A DNA stretch of 64,000 bases from Streptomyces sp. DHE7-1 (GCA_016432725.1 JACJDG010000003.1:5362001-5426000), one strand, 5' to 3'; counted from the stretch's first letter, positions 40,525-52,293 are shown. The notes: generated by a model from the letters alone, not told the origin. Program-made: numbers and translations.

Positions 40525-41556
40525 TCAGCCCCGGGTCGTCACCGAGCCCAGTACCGAGGCCGGCTCGGCGGCCCAGTCGGAGGTGATGACGCTGGCGTGG
40601 TTCCTGGCCAGCAGGGCGAGGCGGGCGGCGACTTCGGCCTCCGTGGGGTCGGTCGAGGAGATCGCGGGTGACACTCCGTCGGCGCCCGTGGTGATCAGGA
40701 TGTAGTGGTTCGCGGCGTAGAACGAGGTGTCGTAGCCCTTGTTCACGTAGGTCGCCGCGTCCCCGTCGAAGAACACGAACCAGGGCCGGATCGAGGCGTC
40801 GTACCGGCCGGCGCGCGGATCCCCGTTCTCGGCGCCGAGGACCGCCGGGAACGCCTGGGCCGCGGAGATCCGGCCGGCCGCGGACAGGTTCCGCAGATGG
40901 TCGCCGTACTCCTTGTCCGTCCAGTAGTGGTCGAACGGGTTGGACTGCTCCACCGTGCCCGGGATCAGTTCGAACAGGAACTTGCCCCGCATGGCGTCCC
41001 GGGAGGGCCAGGCGTCGGCCCTGGCGGCCGCGTCGAGGGTGGAGTGGGTGCCGCCCAGCAGGTCGGCCGGCCGGTATACGCTGCCGCCGAGCCTGCCCGA
41101 CACCAGGGTGTCGAACTCGTCCGGGCCCATCCCGGCCCGGTCGTTGAAGCCCACCTTCATCTCCACCTTGAAGACGATCGGCGGATGGTCGGGGTGGAGC
41201 CGGTTCCAGGCGGCGATGTTGTCCAGGCAGCCGCCGAGGTCCTGGTTACGGCTCTTGCCGTACAGCTCGTCCGGGCTCTTCGCGGCCTCGCAGTTGTTGT
41301 CGTTGCCGAGCGGGTTGCTGTGGCTGACCCGCCACCGGTGACTCAGGCTGTCGACGTACACGTCCAGTTCCAGCAGCGAGGCCCCCGAGTCCAGCGCCTG
41401 CGCGAAGTACGCGTACTTGTCCTTCTCGTACGCGTTGTGCGTCCCGATCGCCGTGACGTCGGAGAACTTGGGCGCCTCCGCCGCCGCGTGGCCCGCTCCC
41501 ACCGCCAGCACCGCGGCGGCCCCCACGGACGCCACCACACGTCTCACTCCGCGCAT
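40525..41556 (-). CDS. Secreted phosphatidylinositol-specific phospholipase C-like protein
   Basis: 343 residues with a Sec signal peptide (RRVVASVGAAAVLAVGAGHAAA). PLC-like TIM barrel: VTAIGTHNAYEKDKY with the general-base His, LLELDVYVDSLSHRWRVSH, and IVFKVEMKVGF. It best fits the calcium-dependent phosphoinositide PLC group; activity is inferred from family only. ATG 41556 is chosen because AGGGAG lies 8 bases upstream; the ATG-like start at 41583 lacks a site and would spoil the signal peptide. Stands alone. Confidence 0.85.
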   Translation of the reverse strand: MRGVRRVVASVGAAAVLAVGAGHAAAEAPKFSDVTAIGTHNAYEKDKYAYFAQALDSGASLLELDVYVDSLSHRWRVSHSNPLGNDNNCEAAKSPDELYGKSRNQDLGGCLDNIAAWNRLHPDHPPIVFKVEMKVGFNDRAGMGPDEFDTLVSGRLGGSVYRPADLLGGTHSTLDAAARADAWPSRDAMRGKFLFELIPGTVEQSNPFDHYWTDKEYGDHLRNLSAAGRISAAQAFPAVLGAENGDPRAGRYDASIRPWFVFFDGDAATYVNKGYDTSFYAANHYILITTGADGVSPAISSTDPTEAEVAARLALLARNHASVITSDWAAEPASVLGSVTTRG

Positions 41557-41712
41557 CCGCCAACTCCCTTGTCGTGCGGTCAAGTTGGCGGAAGCCTAGA
41601 AGCGCGCGGTTACCGAGGGGTAGCCCCTGGAGGAACATCATCACCGCGTGCGGCAGGCGCGCGGGTGCCCGGCCGCGGCCGTGCCGCACCGTCCCGGGCC
41701 GCCGGATTCCGG

Positions 41713-42718
41713 TCAGTTCACCAGACCCAGGCGGGCCGCGGTCACTCCGGCCTCGAAGCGGCTGGAGGTGCCGAGTTTCTCCATGATCTGGTTCATCAGG
41801 CGGCGCAGGGTGCGGTCCGAGCAGGCCAGCCGGCGGGCGATGGTCTCGTCCTTGGCGCCGGTGGCCAGCAGTGCCAGCACCTCGCGTTCCTGCGCGGACA
41901 GTTCGCAGCCGGCGCGCCCGCGTCCGGGCCGGCTCTCGGTGTGCGGCCGGGCGAGGTCCCAGGCGTGGGTGAAGACCGCGCAGAAGCACCGGGCGACGGG
42001 CGTGCTGTGCAGGATGACGTCGCCGCCCTCGCCCTGTGGCCCGGGCCCCGCCCCGATGATGACGATCGCCCGGTCCAGGATGTTCATGTGCAGCGGCACC
42101 GTCGGGGCGACCCGTACCTCGGCCCCGGCGCCGGCCAGCGCGTTCAGGTACCGGGCCGGCGCCTGTGAGCGGACCGCCTGCTGGGACGTCAGCATGCGCA
42201 TCCGGACGCCGTTCGCCAGCATGTCCAGGTCTCCGGCGAGGCTGGAGTCGAGGACCTGCGCGTCGGGGAAGGAGTTGCGCATCGCGAGGAACTCCTCCCG
42301 GCTGAGCGCGTCCAGTTCCTCCAGCCGCTTGCGGGTCTGCTCCCGGTCCGCGAAGTACTCGGTCTCCACCGCTTCCCGGGCGTCGAACCGCGGGGCCGTC
42401 AGCAGGGACAGCACGTCGTCCAGCGCCTCGGCGTCCCGGCCGGCCCGCTCGGCCGTCTCCCGCAGCCGGCGCCCGTGCTCCGAGACGATGTGCCGCAGGG
42501 CCCGGTCCGGGGTGCTCAGCCGCTCACCGCCGGGGCGAGGAGCCGCCGGTCGGCGAGCCACCGGGTCAGCTCGGGGGCAGGCCCCGCAGTTCCTCCCGTT
42601 CGGCGGCGGCGTCCCGGGCCCCCGTCGCCGTGATCCGCCCGACCGCGGCCAGGTAGGCCGCCCGCGCCTCGGCGGCGGTCGGCGGCCGGTCGTGCGAAGG
42701 GTTCTGCGCCGCAGGCAT
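41713..42718 (-). CDS. LuxR-type helix-turn-helix regulator, two apparent frameshifts
   Basis: About 335 residues when corrected. The C-terminal DNA-binding domain reads LSAQEREVLALLATGAKDE, IARRLACSDRTLRRLMNQI, a LuxR/NarL-like motif. The middle (about 120-260) resembles the TrmB-like sensor half of orphan Streptomyces regulators. The N-terminal part (MPAAQNPSHDRPPTAAEARA) joins through two breaks: a G5 run at 42573-42577 needs six, and a G4 run at 42532-42535 needs five, to read LPPELTRWLADRRLLAPGGERL. TATCGT (42725-42730) lies 6 bases before the ATG with no ribosome site, suggesting a leaderless mRNA. Confidence 0.75.
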
Positions 42719-42983
42719 GCGCGCACGATACGGGCCCGCCCCGGGGAGGCCAGGGACGTCGCGCGGACGGACCGGCCCGGCGGCCGCACTGGCCGGAAGC
42801 GGACGTGCCGGAAACGGACAGGAGCGGACGGACCGTACGGCGGTTAACCTCGTCGCCGCCCGCCCAACTCCTCGTGACCCCCGGTGCGCCTCCCCGATCC
42901 ACCTCTCACCGGGAGCCGTCGAGAAGCCGGCGCGGGCCGCTGGATCCGGCCGGTTCCGCACGGCGAGGCTTGACCTGCGCTTG

Positions 42984-42995
42984 GCATGCGCATGC
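42984..42995. promoter_or_regulatory. Perfect 12-bp palindrome in the LuxR-M28 divergent region
   Basis: GCATGCGCATGC is its own reverse complement. It follows TTGACC (42970-42975), a possible -35 box for the aminopeptidase gene, so it would lie in the promoter spacer. The -10 is not clear (CTCAAT at 42995-43000 is a weak candidate). No other feature is seen in the 393-base gap. Confidence 0.35.
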
Positions 42996-43111
42996 TCAAT
43001 ACGCAGTGCGGGACCGCTCACCCGGGTCCCCACCCCCACCCGCATCGGCCGGGAGGCGCGGCACCACCACGCCCTGCCTCCCGTTTCCTCCCACCCCACA
43101 AAGGAGACACG

Positions 43112-44869
43112 GTGCTTCGAAGAATCTCCCCGACCGGCCTGTCCCTGACCGGTGTCACCCTGGCAGCCGCACTGGGCCTGGTGGCGCTCCCCGCGAGCGC
43201 CGCGCCGGCCTCCGAGGGCACCGTCACCGCGGCCGCTCCGGCCACCCTCGCGGCCGCGCCCGACATCGACGTCACCAAGGTCCAGGCGCACCTGACCGAG
43301 CTGAACGCCATAGCGACCCGCAACGGCGGCAACCGCAGATCGACCACCCAGGGCTACCGCGACTCGGTCGCCTACGTGAAGGGCAAGCTCCAGGCGGCCG
43401 GTTACACGGTCACCGAGCAGGCCTGCACCTCCGGCTGCACCAGCGGCGCCGGACCCAACCTGATCGCCGAGTGGCCGCACGGCGACGCGTCGAAGGTGTA
43501 CATGTTCGGCTCGCACCTCGACAGCGTCTCCGCCGGACCCGGCATCAACGACAACGGCTCCGGCAGCGCCACCCTCCTGGAGGTCGCGCTGAAACTCGCC
43601 GAGACCAACCCGTCGATGGCGGCCCGCGTCCGCTTCGGCTGGTGGACGGACGAGGAGCAGGGCCTCAACGGCTCGGACTTCTACGTCCGTTCACTGACCT
43701 CCGCCCAGCGCTCGGCGATCAAGGCGTACTACAACTTCGACATGGTCGCCTCGCGCAACGGCGGCTACTTCATCAACCACATCACCTCCGCGGCCGCCAC
43801 CCCGATGAAGGCGTACTGGGACTCGCTGAACCTGCAGCCCGAGGAGAACACCGAGGGCGCGGGCCGTTCCGACGACTACTCCTTCGAGAACTACGGCATC
43901 CCCACCTCCGGCTACGCCATGGGTGCCAGCGCCCGCAAGACCTCGGCGCAGGCGGCCAAGTGGGGCGGCACGGCGAACGCCGCGTACGACAGCTGCTACC
44001 ACTCCTCCTGCGACACCACCGCCAACATCAACGCCACCGGGCTGAACCGCAGCGCCGACGGCGTGGCCTACACCCTGTGGTCACAGGCGGTCTCGGCGAC
44101 CGTCCCGGCCGACGACTTCTCCCTCTCGGCGAGCCCCGCCACGGGCAGCACCGCCCCGGGCACCTCGCTGAGCACCACCGTGTCCACCGCCACGACCAAC
44201 GGCTCGGCCCAGACCGTCAGCCTCTCCGCCTCGGGCGCCCCCGCCGGGGTCACGGTCTCGTTCAGCCCGGCCTCGGTGACCTCCGGCGGCTCGTCCACGG
44301 CGACGGTCACCGTCGGTTCCTCCGTGGCGCCGGGTACGTACAACCTCACCATCAGCGGCGCCGGCTCCACCACGCACACCGCGCAGTACACGCTGACCGT
44401 CACCGGCTCCGGCGGCTGCACGGCCTCTCAGGCGGTCTCCAACGGCGGCTTCGAGAGCGGCACTTCGCCGTGGACCGGGGACACCGGCTCGATCGGCGCG
44501 TTCAGCGGCCAGTCCGCGCACTCCGGCACCCGGTACGCGTGGCTGGCGGGTTACGGCTCCACGGCCACCGACACGGTCAGCCAGACCGTGACGATCCCGG
44601 CCGGCTGCACCAGGGCGACCCTGAAGTACTGGCTGCACATCGACACCGGCGAGTCGGGCTCCACGGCGTACGACACCTTCCAGGTCAAGGTCAACGGGAC
44701 CGCGAAGCAGACGTACTCCAACGCCAACGCGGCCACGGGGTACACCGAGCGCACGCTGGACCTGAGCCAGTACATCGGCCAGCAGATCACGCTGACCTTC
44801 ACGGGCTCCGAGGACTCCAGCCTGCAGACCAGCTTCGTCGTCGACGACGTCACCCTGACGACCGGCTGA
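43112..44869 (+). CDS. Secreted M28 zinc aminopeptidase with C-terminal Ig-like and jelly-roll domains
   Basis: 585 residues. Signal peptide ([21 protein letters not shown]), propeptide, then an aminopeptidase domain like the S. griseus enzyme. Metal sites: [19 protein letters not shown] (His about 135, bridging Asp), [12 protein letters not shown] (catalytic Glu and metal Glu), NFDMVAS (Asp) and CYHSSCD (His). After about residue 330 come an Ig-like domain ([19 protein letters not shown]) and a carbohydrate-binding-like jelly roll ([20 protein letters not shown]). GTG start with AAGGAG 5 bases upstream. Likely removes N-terminal residues from extracellular peptides. Confidence 0.94.
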   Translation: MLRRISPTGLSLTGVTLAAALGLVALPASAAPASEGTVTAAAPATLAAAPDIDVTKVQAHLTELNAIATRNGGNRRSTTQGYRDSVAYVKGKLQAAGYTVTEQACTSGCTSGAGPNLIAEWPHGDASKVYMFGSHLDSVSAGPGINDNGSGSATLLEVALKLAETNPSMAARVRFGWWTDEEQGLNGSDFYVRSLTSAQRSAIKAYYNFDMVASRNGGYFINHITSAAATPMKAYWDSLNLQPEENTEGAGRSDDYSFENYGIPTSGYAMGASARKTSAQAAKWGGTANAAYDSCYHSSCDTTANINATGLNRSADGVAYTLWSQAVSATVPADDFSLSASPATGSTAPGTSLSTTVSTATTNGSAQTVSLSASGAPAGVTVSFSPASVTSGGSSTATVTVGSSVAPGTYNLTISGAGSTTHTAQYTLTVTGSGGCTASQAVSNGGFESGTSPWTGDTGSIGAFSGQSAHSGTRYAWLAGYGSTATDTVSQTVTIPAGCTRATLKYWLHIDTGESGSTAYDTFQVKVNGTAKQTYSNANAATGYTERTLDLSQYIGQQITLTFTGSEDSSLQTSFVVDDVTLTTG

Positions 44870-44888
44870 TCACCCGCGGCACGGCGAG

Positions 44889-44915
44889 GGGAGGCGGACT
44901 ACCGGCCCGCCTCCC
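44889..44915 (+). terminator. Hairpin terminator after the M28 aminopeptidase
   Basis: 9-bp stem GGGAGGCGG / CCGCCTCCC with a 9-base loop, 19 bases past the stop codon. Lies between convergent genes. Confidence 0.5.
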
Positions 44916-44937
44916 GCTCTCCGCGTCCTGGCTCCGG

Positions 44938-44964
44938 CGGCGCCCCGCGTGACGCGGGGTGCCG
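44938..44964 (-). terminator. Hairpin terminator of the gcvT-gcvH-glyA-sdaA operon
   Basis: 12-bp stem CGGCGCCCCGCG / CGCGGGGTGCCG (one G-U pair) with loop TGA, starting 1 base after the sdaA stop codon. It could act in both directions between the convergent genes. Confidence 0.65.
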
Positions 44965-44965
44965 C

Positions 44966-46333
<1,368 letters not shown>

Positions 46334-46412
46334 GGAAACTCCTCAATACGGGGTGGTGCGGGTGCGGCACCGCGCACACCTTCCAGTGTGCGCGGTGCCC
46401 GGTGAAACGGAC

Positions 46413-47690
46413 TTACTTGTTCAGACCCGGGTACAGCGGGTGCTTGCCGGCCAGGGCCTCGACCCGGGCCTTCAGGGCCGCCACGCCGGCGCCCTCGAAC
46501 GGGGCGGGCGCCTTCAGGGCCTCGGCGATCACGTCCGCGACCTCGGCGAAGTCCTCGGCCGTGAAGCCCCGGGTCGCCAGGGCCGGCGTACCGATGCGCA
46601 GACCCGAGGTCACCATCGGGGGACGCGGGTCGTTCGGGACGGCGTTGCGGTTGACCGTGATGCCGACCTCGTGGAGGCGGTCCTCGGCCTGCTGCCCGTC
46701 GAGCTCGGACTCCCGCAGGTCCACCAGGATCAGGTGCACGTCCGTACCGCCGGACAGCACGTTGACCCCGGCCTCGCGGGCGTCGGCGGCGGTGAGCCGC
46801 TCGGCGAGGATGCGGGCACCCTCCACCGTACGGCGCTGGCGCTCCTTGAACTCCTCCGAGGCGGCGACCTTGAAGGAGACCGCCTTGGCCGCGATCACGT
46901 GCTCCAGGGGACCGCCCTGGAAGCCCGGGAAGACGGACGAGTTCAGCTTCTTGGCGAAGGCCTTCTTCGCCAGGATGATGCCGCCGCGCGGGCCGCCGAG
47001 GGTCTTGTGGGTCGTGGAGGTGACCACGTCCGCGTACTCGACCGGGTTCGGGTGCAGACCCGCCGCGACCAGGCCGGCGAAGTGCGCCATGTCGACCCAC
47101 AGGTACGCCTCGACCTCGTCGGCGATCCGGCGGAACTCGGCGAAGTCGAGCTGACGCGGGTACGCCGACCAGCCGGCGATGATCACCTTCGGGCGGTGCT
47201 CCTTGGCCAGCCGCTCGACCTCGGCCATGTCGACCAGGCCCGCCTCGTCCACGTGGTAGGCGACCACGTCGAACTGCTTGCCGGAGAAGTTCAGCCGCAT
47301 CCCGTGGGTGAGGTGGCCGCCGTGCGCCAGGTCCAGGCCGAGGATGGTGTCACCGGGCTGGGCGAGGGCGAACAGCGCCGCCTGGTTCGCGGAGGCGCCG
47401 GAGTGGGGCTGGACGTTGGCGTACTCGGCGCCGAACAGCTCCTTGATCCGGTCGATGGCGACCTGCTCGGCGACGTCGACGTGCTCGCAGCCGCCGTAGT
47501 AGCGGCGGCCCGGGTAGCCCTCCGCGTACTTGTTGGTCAGCACCGAGCCCTGGGCCTCCATCACCGCGAGCGGCGCGAAGTTCTCCGAGGCGATCATCTC
47601 CAGCGTCGACTGCTGGCGGTTCAGCTCGGCGTCGACCGCGGCGGCGATCTCCGGGTCCAGCTCGTGCAGGGACGTGTTCAGGACAGTCAT
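46413..47690 (-). CDS. glyA: Serine hydroxymethyltransferase GlyA
   Basis: 425-residue PLP enzyme interconverting glycine plus 5,10-methylene-THF with serine. [44 protein letters not shown]-like core and the PLP lysine in [13 protein letters not shown] (about K229) are visible. It lies 14 bases after gcvH and before sdaA. In this operon it consumes the methylene-THF made by glycine cleavage to convert a second glycine to serine. Chromosomes often carry a second housekeeping copy elsewhere. Confidence 0.97.
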   Translation of the reverse strand: MTVLNTSLHELDPEIAAAVDAELNRQQSTLEMIASENFAPLAVMEAQGSVLTNKYAEGYPGRRYYGGCEHVDVAEQVAIDRIKELFGAEYANVQPHSGASANQAALFALAQPGDTILGLDLAHGGHLTHGMRLNFSGKQFDVVAYHVDEAGLVDMAEVERLAKEHRPKVIIAGWSAYPRQLDFAEFRRIADEVEAYLWVDMAHFAGLVAAGLHPNPVEYADVVTSTTHKTLGGPRGGIILAKKAFAKKLNSSVFPGFQGGPLEHVIAAKAVSFKVAASEEFKERQRRTVEGARILAERLTAADAREAGVNVLSGGTDVHLILVDLRESELDGQQAEDRLHEVGITVNRNAVPNDPRPPMVTSGLRIGTPALATRGFTAEDFAEVADVIAEALKAPAPFEGAGVAALKARVEALAGKHPLYPGLNK

Positions 47691-47704
47691 ACGGCTACGA
47701 CTCC

Positions 47705-48082
47705 TCAGCCGGCGTTCTGGGCGGTGTACTCGTCGGCGGAGAGCAGGTCGGCCGGCTCCTCGGTGACGCGCACCTTGAACAGCCAGCCGCCCTCGAAGGG
47801 GGCCGAGTTCACCAGCGACGGGTCGTTGACGACGTCCTCGTTGACCTCGGTGATCTCACCGGTGACCGGGGAGTACAGGTCCGAGACCGACTTGGTCGAC
47901 TCCAGCTCGCCGCAGGTCTCACCCGCGGACACCGTGGCACCGACCTCGGGGAGCTGGGCGTAGACCACGTCGCCGAGCGCGTTGGCCGCGAACTCCGTGA
48001 TGCCGACCGTCGAGACGCCGTCCTCGGCGGCCGACAGCCACTCGTGCTCCTTGCTGTAGCGCAGCTGCTGGGGGTTGCTCAT
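47705..48082 (-). CDS. gcvH: Glycine cleavage system H protein
   Basis: 125-residue lipoyl carrier. The lipoylation site is in [16 protein letters not shown] (K64). Carries the aminomethyl group from GcvP to GcvT. Starts [16 protein letters not shown] at ATG 48082. It follows gcvT by 116 bases and is followed closely by glyA. gcvP is not in the window, so the P protein must be encoded elsewhere. Confidence 0.97.
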   Translation of the reverse strand: MSNPQQLRYSKEHEWLSAAEDGVSTVGITEFAANALGDVVYAQLPEVGATVSAGETCGELESTKSVSDLYSPVTGEITEVNEDVVNDPSLVNSAPFEGGWLFKVRVTEEPADLLSADEYTAQNAG

Positions 48083-48198
48083 GGCCTGAATTCTCCTGTA
48101 CGCGCGGGAGTGCTGATGAATGGGGGACTGCTGGACCTGCTGCTGAGCAGCGGGGATGTGCGCAGGGTCACGTCCGGTGGACGGACCGCGCCCAGTGT

Positions 48199-49326
48199 CT
48201 ACTTCTGACGCTTGTAGAAGGGGAGCGCCACGACCTCGTACGGCTCGTGGCTGCCCCGGATGTCCACGCCGACACCCTCGGCGCCCGGCGCCGCGTGCGC
48301 CGCGTCGACGTACGCCATCGCGATCGGCTTGCCCAGGGTGGGGGAGGGGGCACCGGAGGTGACCTCGCCGATCACCGAGCCGCCAGCGACGACGGGGTAT
48401 CCGGCGCGCGGCACCCGGCGGCCCTCGGCGATCAGGCCGACGAGCACCCGCGGCGGGTTCTGCTCGGCCCTGGCGGCGGCCTCGGCCAGCGCCTCGCGGC
48501 CCACGAAGTCGCCCTCCTTCTCGAACTTCACCACCCGGCCGAGCCCGGCGTCGAAGGGGGTCAGGGAGGTGGTCAGCTCGTGCCCGTACAGCGGCATGCC
48601 CGCCTCCAGGCGCAGGGTGTCCCGGCAGGACAGGCCGCACGGCACCAGACCGGCGCCCTCGCCCGCCTTGGTCAGCGCCTGCCACAGCTCCACCGCGTGC
48701 TCCGGCTTCACGAACAGCTCGAAGCCGTCCTCACCGGTGTAGCCCGTGCGCGCGATCAGCGCGGGGACGCCGGCGACGGTGCCGGGCAGGCCCGCGTAGT
48801 ACTTCAGGCCGTCCAGGTCGGCGTCGGTCAGCGACTTCAGGATGCCGGGGGACTCGGGGCCCTGGACCGCGAGCAGCGCGTAGGCGTCCCGGTCGTCGCG
48901 CACCTCGGCGTCGAAGCCCGCGGCGCGCTCGGTCAGCGCGTCCAGCACCACCTGGGCGTTGGAGGCGTTGGCGACGACCATGTACTCGTGCTCGGCCAGC
49001 CGGTAGACGATCAGGTCGTCCAGGATGCCGCCGTCGGCCTGGCAGATCATGGTGTAGCGGGCGCGGCCGACTCCGACCGAGGCGATGTTGCCCACCAGGG
49101 CGTGGTTCAGCAGGGCGGCCGCCTGCGGCCCGGTCACGGTGATCTCGCCCATGTGGGAGAGGTCGAAGAGACCGGCCTTGGTCCGCACCGCGAGGTGCTC
49201 GTCGCGCTCGGACCCGTAGCGCAGGGGCATGTCCCAGCCGGCGAAGTCGGTCATCGTCGCGCCGAGCGAGCGGTGCAGGGCGTCGAGCGCGGTACGGCGC
49301 GGTCCGTTGGGTTCGGTACTGCTCAT
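48199..49326 (-). CDS. gcvT: Aminomethyltransferase (glycine cleavage T protein)
   Basis: 375 residues. Transfers the methylene group from the lipoyl arm of GcvH to tetrahydrofolate and releases ammonia. Motifs: [59 protein letters not shown] and [11 protein letters not shown] 49326 ([19 protein letters not shown]) is preferred; an in-frame start at 49386 would reach into the riboswitch. First gene of the operon, directly behind the glycine riboswitch. Confidence 0.96.
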   Translation of the reverse strand: MSSTEPNGPRRTALDALHRSLGATMTDFAGWDMPLRYGSERDEHLAVRTKAGLFDLSHMGEITVTGPQAAALLNHALVGNIASVGVGRARYTMICQADGGILDDLIVYRLAEHEYMVVANASNAQVVLDALTERAAGFDAEVRDDRDAYALLAVQGPESPGILKSLTDADLDGLKYYAGLPGTVAGVPALIARTGYTGEDGFELFVKPEHAVELWQALTKAGEGAGLVPCGLSCRDTLRLEAGMPLYGHELTTSLTPFDAGLGRVVKFEKEGDFVGREALAEAAARAEQNPPRVLVGLIAEGRRVPRAGYPVVAGGSVIGEVTSGAPSPTLGKPIAMAYVDAAHAAPGAEGVGVDIRGSHEPYEVVALPFYKRQK

Positions 49327-49376
49327 CGGTCGGTCGTCTCCCAGGGCAGGTATGACAGGCGAGGATCGTTCCTCCC

Positions 49377-49576
49377 CATCTGTCATCGGAACCTGAGAGG
49401 TTCGCCATGATCCTCGCGAGGAGTGGTCACGGCTTGCACCTTGGGTGGAGCCACTGTCGCAGCGGCCCGCTTTTCAGATGTGCCTCGCCCGCGCGGTAAC
49501 GGGGCCTGAGAGATTCAAGGGAGGGACTTGCTCCTTCGGCGTCCCAGCGGAGCTGGCTGGGAACTCTCCCGCGCGG
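49377..49576 (-). promoter_or_regulatory. Tandem glycine riboswitch (gcvT element) controlling gcvT-gcvH-glyA-sdaA
   Basis: Aptamer 1 (49489-49576): P1 stem CCGCGCGG at both ends, with the conserved GGGAGAG, CGCCGAAGGAGCAA and CTCTCAGGCCCC signatures. Aptamer 2 (49377-49480): P1 CATCTG / CAGATG, with GGTGCAAGCC and AACCTCTCAGGTTCCGATGACAG. Aptamer 2 is less canonical. The pair ends about 50 bases before the gcvT ATG. Glycine binding would turn the operon on. A weak promoter (CTGACG, 18 bases, AATGAT) lies just upstream on the minus strand. Confidence 0.92.
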
Positions 49577-49684
49577 ATTCAAGCGGCCGGTATGCAGTTG
49601 GCGCGCACATCATTGCACGCCGCGCCCCGCCCCGTCAGGGCCCGCATCTGTAACCGAGCTGTGGCAGTACGCGCACCCAACCGC

Positions 49685-49714
49685 TGGACCCGCGCATTAC
49701 CTTCTCTTTACATT
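49685..49714 (+). promoter_or_regulatory. Putative promoter of the P-loop protein gene
   Basis: TGGACC (49685-49690), 18-base spacer, TACATT (49709-49714). Divergent from the glycine riboswitch leader. Leader of about 35 bases before the ATG at 49754. Confidence 0.5.
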
Positions 49715-49753
49715 CGATGGGCAAAGGGTCTCCGAGCCCACAAGGGGAGGACG

Positions 49754-50437
49754 ATGACGGTGAACAGGACCACGGCCTACGCCGCCACCACCGGTCTCAC
49801 GGTGCCGAAGCAGCCCTCCGCCCCGGCCCGCGAGCGCTGCGCCGACCGTCCCGCCCCGGTCGTCCGCGACCTGCGCGAGCGCGCCGGGCGCAGCCCGCAC
49901 GACCTGCTCTTCGGCCCCCGTGACCTGGTGGTGATCACCGGACTGCCCGGCAGCGGCAAGTCCACCCTGATGCACCGCGCGGTCCCCGGCCACCGCATCG
50001 ACTCCCAGGACACCCGCGACCGCTGGGACGCCCGCGTCCCCCGCTTCCTCCCCTACGCGCTCTACCGCCCCCTGGTCCGGCTCGCCCACTACGCCGGACT
50101 GCGCCGCGCCCTCGGCACCGGCGAGGGGGTCGTCGTGCACGACTGCGGCACCCAGGCCTGGGTGCGCGGCTGGCTGGCCCGCGCGGCCCGGCGCCGCGGC
50201 GGCACCCTGCACCTGCTCCTGCTCGACGTCACCGCGGAGACCGCCCGCGCGGGCCAGCGCGAGCGCGGGCGCGGCGTCTCCCGGTACGCCTTCCGCCGCC
50301 ACCGCCGGACGGCGGCCCGTCTGCTGCACGGGGTGGAGCGGGGCCAACTGCCCGCCGGCTGCGGCTCGGCGGTGCTGCTGGACCGGGACGCCGCCGAGGT
50401 GCTGCGCCGGATCGGCTTCGCCGGCCGATCCGACTGA
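49754..50437 (+). CDS. P-loop ATPase/kinase-like protein (AAA_33 type)
   Basis: 227 residues. Walker A GLPGSGKSTLM at about 63-73, preceded by LVVITG, and a later basic lid-like stretch RERGRGVSRYAFRRHRRTAA. It looks like the AAA_33 group of small zeta-toxin or kinase-like P-loop proteins. The short, basic C-terminal half is Arg-rich. ATG 49754 with GGGGAGGA upstream. No known pathway partner; the divergent neighbour is the gcv operon. Confidence 0.8.
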   Translation: MTVNRTTAYAATTGLTVPKQPSAPARERCADRPAPVVRDLRERAGRSPHDLLFGPRDLVVITGLPGSGKSTLMHRAVPGHRIDSQDTRDRWDARVPRFLPYALYRPLVRLAHYAGLRRALGTGEGVVVHDCGTQAWVRGWLARAARRRGGTLHLLLLDVTAETARAGQRERGRGVSRYAFRRHRRTAARLLHGVERGQLPAGCGSAVLLDRDAAEVLRRIGFAGRSD

Positions 50438-50502
50438 GCGCCGTCCCGGGTACCCGCTAGCCTTTTGCACCACAGCAGTGGTTCCCAGCAGGCGGCAGGC
50501 AG

Positions 50503-51297
50503 ATGGACTTCTCGGCGGCGGACCTTCCCGCGGACTTTCCGGCACAGACGCACCCCCACCCGCACGGCGGTTGGCCCGGCAACGAACTGGAGGAGGTGCT
50601 CTCGGCCTCCCTCGGCATACCCGGCGCGGGCGGCCGGATCGCCGAGGTGCTGGGCCGCAGCCTGCTGTGGATCCCGCTGCCCAACGGCGGCGGCCCGCAC
50701 AGCGGCCCGCTGGACCTGCCCACGACGGAGATCGAGGGCCAGGTGTACGTCCCGGTCTTCAGCTCCGAGGAGCAGCTCCGCCTGGCCGCCGGCTCCCACA
50801 TGTCGTACACCGTCGCCCCGGCGGTGGAGTTCGCCCGCGGTCTGCCCCCGCAGGCCGGCATCCTCGTGAACCCCGACGGGGTGGTGGGCCTGCCGCTGCC
50901 GCCCGAGGCGGTGGCCGAACTCTGCCGCACCGGCAACACCCCGCTGGACGGCCCGGCCACCGGCGGCCGGGTCCGCCTCTTCGAGCCGGACTGGCAGGAG
51001 GACCCGGTCGACTTCCTCGCCGCCGCCTCCGCGGAGTTCGCCGGCACCGGCGTGGTCGTCGCGGCCCGCCGCTGCCTCGCCGCCGTGGAGACGGCCGAGC
51101 CGGTGATGTTCGTGGGCGTGGAACTCTCCCAGTGGGAGGGCGACCTGCGGGCCCTTCCCCTGGAGGCGCTGGGCCGCGCCCTGGGCAAAGCCCCGGTCAA
51201 GTGGCAGGTCAACCTCGTCCTCCTGGACGTCACGGACGACCCGGTGGCCACCTGGCTCAAATCCAACGTCCGGCCCTTCTACCAGTACGGCCACTGA
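50503..51297 (+). CDS. SseB-like (enhanced serine sensitivity) protein, copy 1
   Basis: 264 residues with the SseB N-terminal domain pattern: LGRSLLWIPLPNGGG, VYVPVFSSEEQLRLAAG, ILVNPDGVVGLPLPPEAV. The C-terminal half repeats the SseB_C type (VMFVGVELSQWEGDLRALPLEALG, TWLKSNVRPFYQYG). Function in Actinobacteria is not defined; the name comes from an E. coli serine-sensitivity phenotype. Followed by a related gene, both just beyond the glycine/serine operon. Confidence 0.85.
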   Translation: MDFSAADLPADFPAQTHPHPHGGWPGNELEEVLSASLGIPGAGGRIAEVLGRSLLWIPLPNGGGPHSGPLDLPTTEIEGQVYVPVFSSEEQLRLAAGSHMSYTVAPAVEFARGLPPQAGILVNPDGVVGLPLPPEAVAELCRTGNTPLDGPATGGRVRLFEPDWQEDPVDFLAAASAEFAGTGVVVAARRCLAAVETAEPVMFVGVELSQWEGDLRALPLEALGRALGKAPVKWQVNLVLLDVTDDPVATWLKSNVRPFYQYGH

Positions 51298-51475
51298 CCG
51301 GCGGGCCCGGGGGCAGCGGGTCCGGCAGGCGCGGGGCGGTGCCGGCCGGGGGCTCCGCCGTCGGGCGCGATCAGTCCCACCGACCCGCGCCCGCGCACGA
51401 ACACGGGGCCCCGGGCCGTGGGGCGCATAAGCTGTCCCCGAACACGGGGCATGAATCGAAGGGGCGGTAAGACAG

Positions 51476-52293
51476 GTGAGCGCGAGCCCAAGCGGCAGCG
51501 TCGAGCACATGCTGCGCCAGGTCACCCCCGGCCGCTACGACGCCTACGAGGCACTGCTGCGCGCCCTCGCCACCCCCTCCTCCGGCCAGATCTGGATGCT
51601 GCTCTGGCACGGCCAGGCCGGCTCCCGGACGCCCAGTACGGGAACATGGAGGTCGACGGCTTCGGCTACGCCCCCTGTGTGACCTCCGCGCAGGAGCTCT
51701 CGGCGAGTGGCTGGAACCGCTCCTACGAGGTGGTCGACGGGCTCGACGTGGCCCGCACCCTCTTCCCCGACCACTACGGTCTCTGGCTCAACCCGCACGC
51801 CCCGGGCGGCGGCGTCGGCGTCCCCTGGCCGGACCTGCGCCGCATCGCCACCGGTCTGGACCGCCAGCCCGCCGGCCCCCTGCGGCTGTCGGAACCCGGT
51901 ATCGACGTGGCGCAGTTCTACGCCCTGCTCGTGCAGAACGCCCACCGCACCCCGGCTCTGCGCTCGCTGCGCCGCGCCTGGGTGCAGCCCGCGCTCGGCG
52001 CGCCCTATCTCGCCATCGGCCTGGACGTGCGCGACACCTCGCCCGCCGCCGTCGACTCGGTGCGCGCGATGATGCAGCAGTCCGTCGGCGCGGTCCCCGA
52101 GGGGCTGCCGGTGTCGACCGTCGCGATGACCGACGACTACGACCCGGTGGTGCTGTGGATGCGTGCCAACGCACGCCCGTTCTACGATCGCGACGCCCAC
52201 GCGGCCGTTCCCCAGCCGCAGCCGCAGGGACCGCCGCAGCCCCAGGCGCCGGCTCCCGGCTACGGCTACCCGCCGGTCCACGGGGGCTACTGA
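51476..52293 (+). CDS. SseB-like protein, copy 2, one apparent frameshift
   Basis: About 272 residues when corrected. N-terminal half: VEHMLRQVTPGRYDAYEAL, SSGQIWMLLWHG; C-terminal half: SEPGIDVAQFYALLVQNAH, VSTVAMTDDYDPVVLWMRA, NARPFYDRDAH, then a Pro/Gln-rich tail. The ending resembles the NVRPFYQYG ending of copy 1. The frame breaks at about 51624-51626: TCCCGGAC should be TCCCCGGAC to read AGSPDAQYGNMEVDGFGYAP. GTG start with GGGG upstream. CCCCG-AACA-CGGGG precedes the gene (51436-51449). Confidence 0.82.

Noticed and set aside
49327-49386. Start of gcvT at 49386, adding 20 residues
   Set aside because: This would place coding sequence inside riboswitch aptamer 2; the ATG at 49326 gives the normal GcvT N-terminus.
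49445-49753. N-terminal extension of the P-loop protein back to 49445
   Set aside because: It would run antisense through the glycine riboswitch. The ATG at 49754 has a strong ribosome site and promoter-like boxes just upstream.
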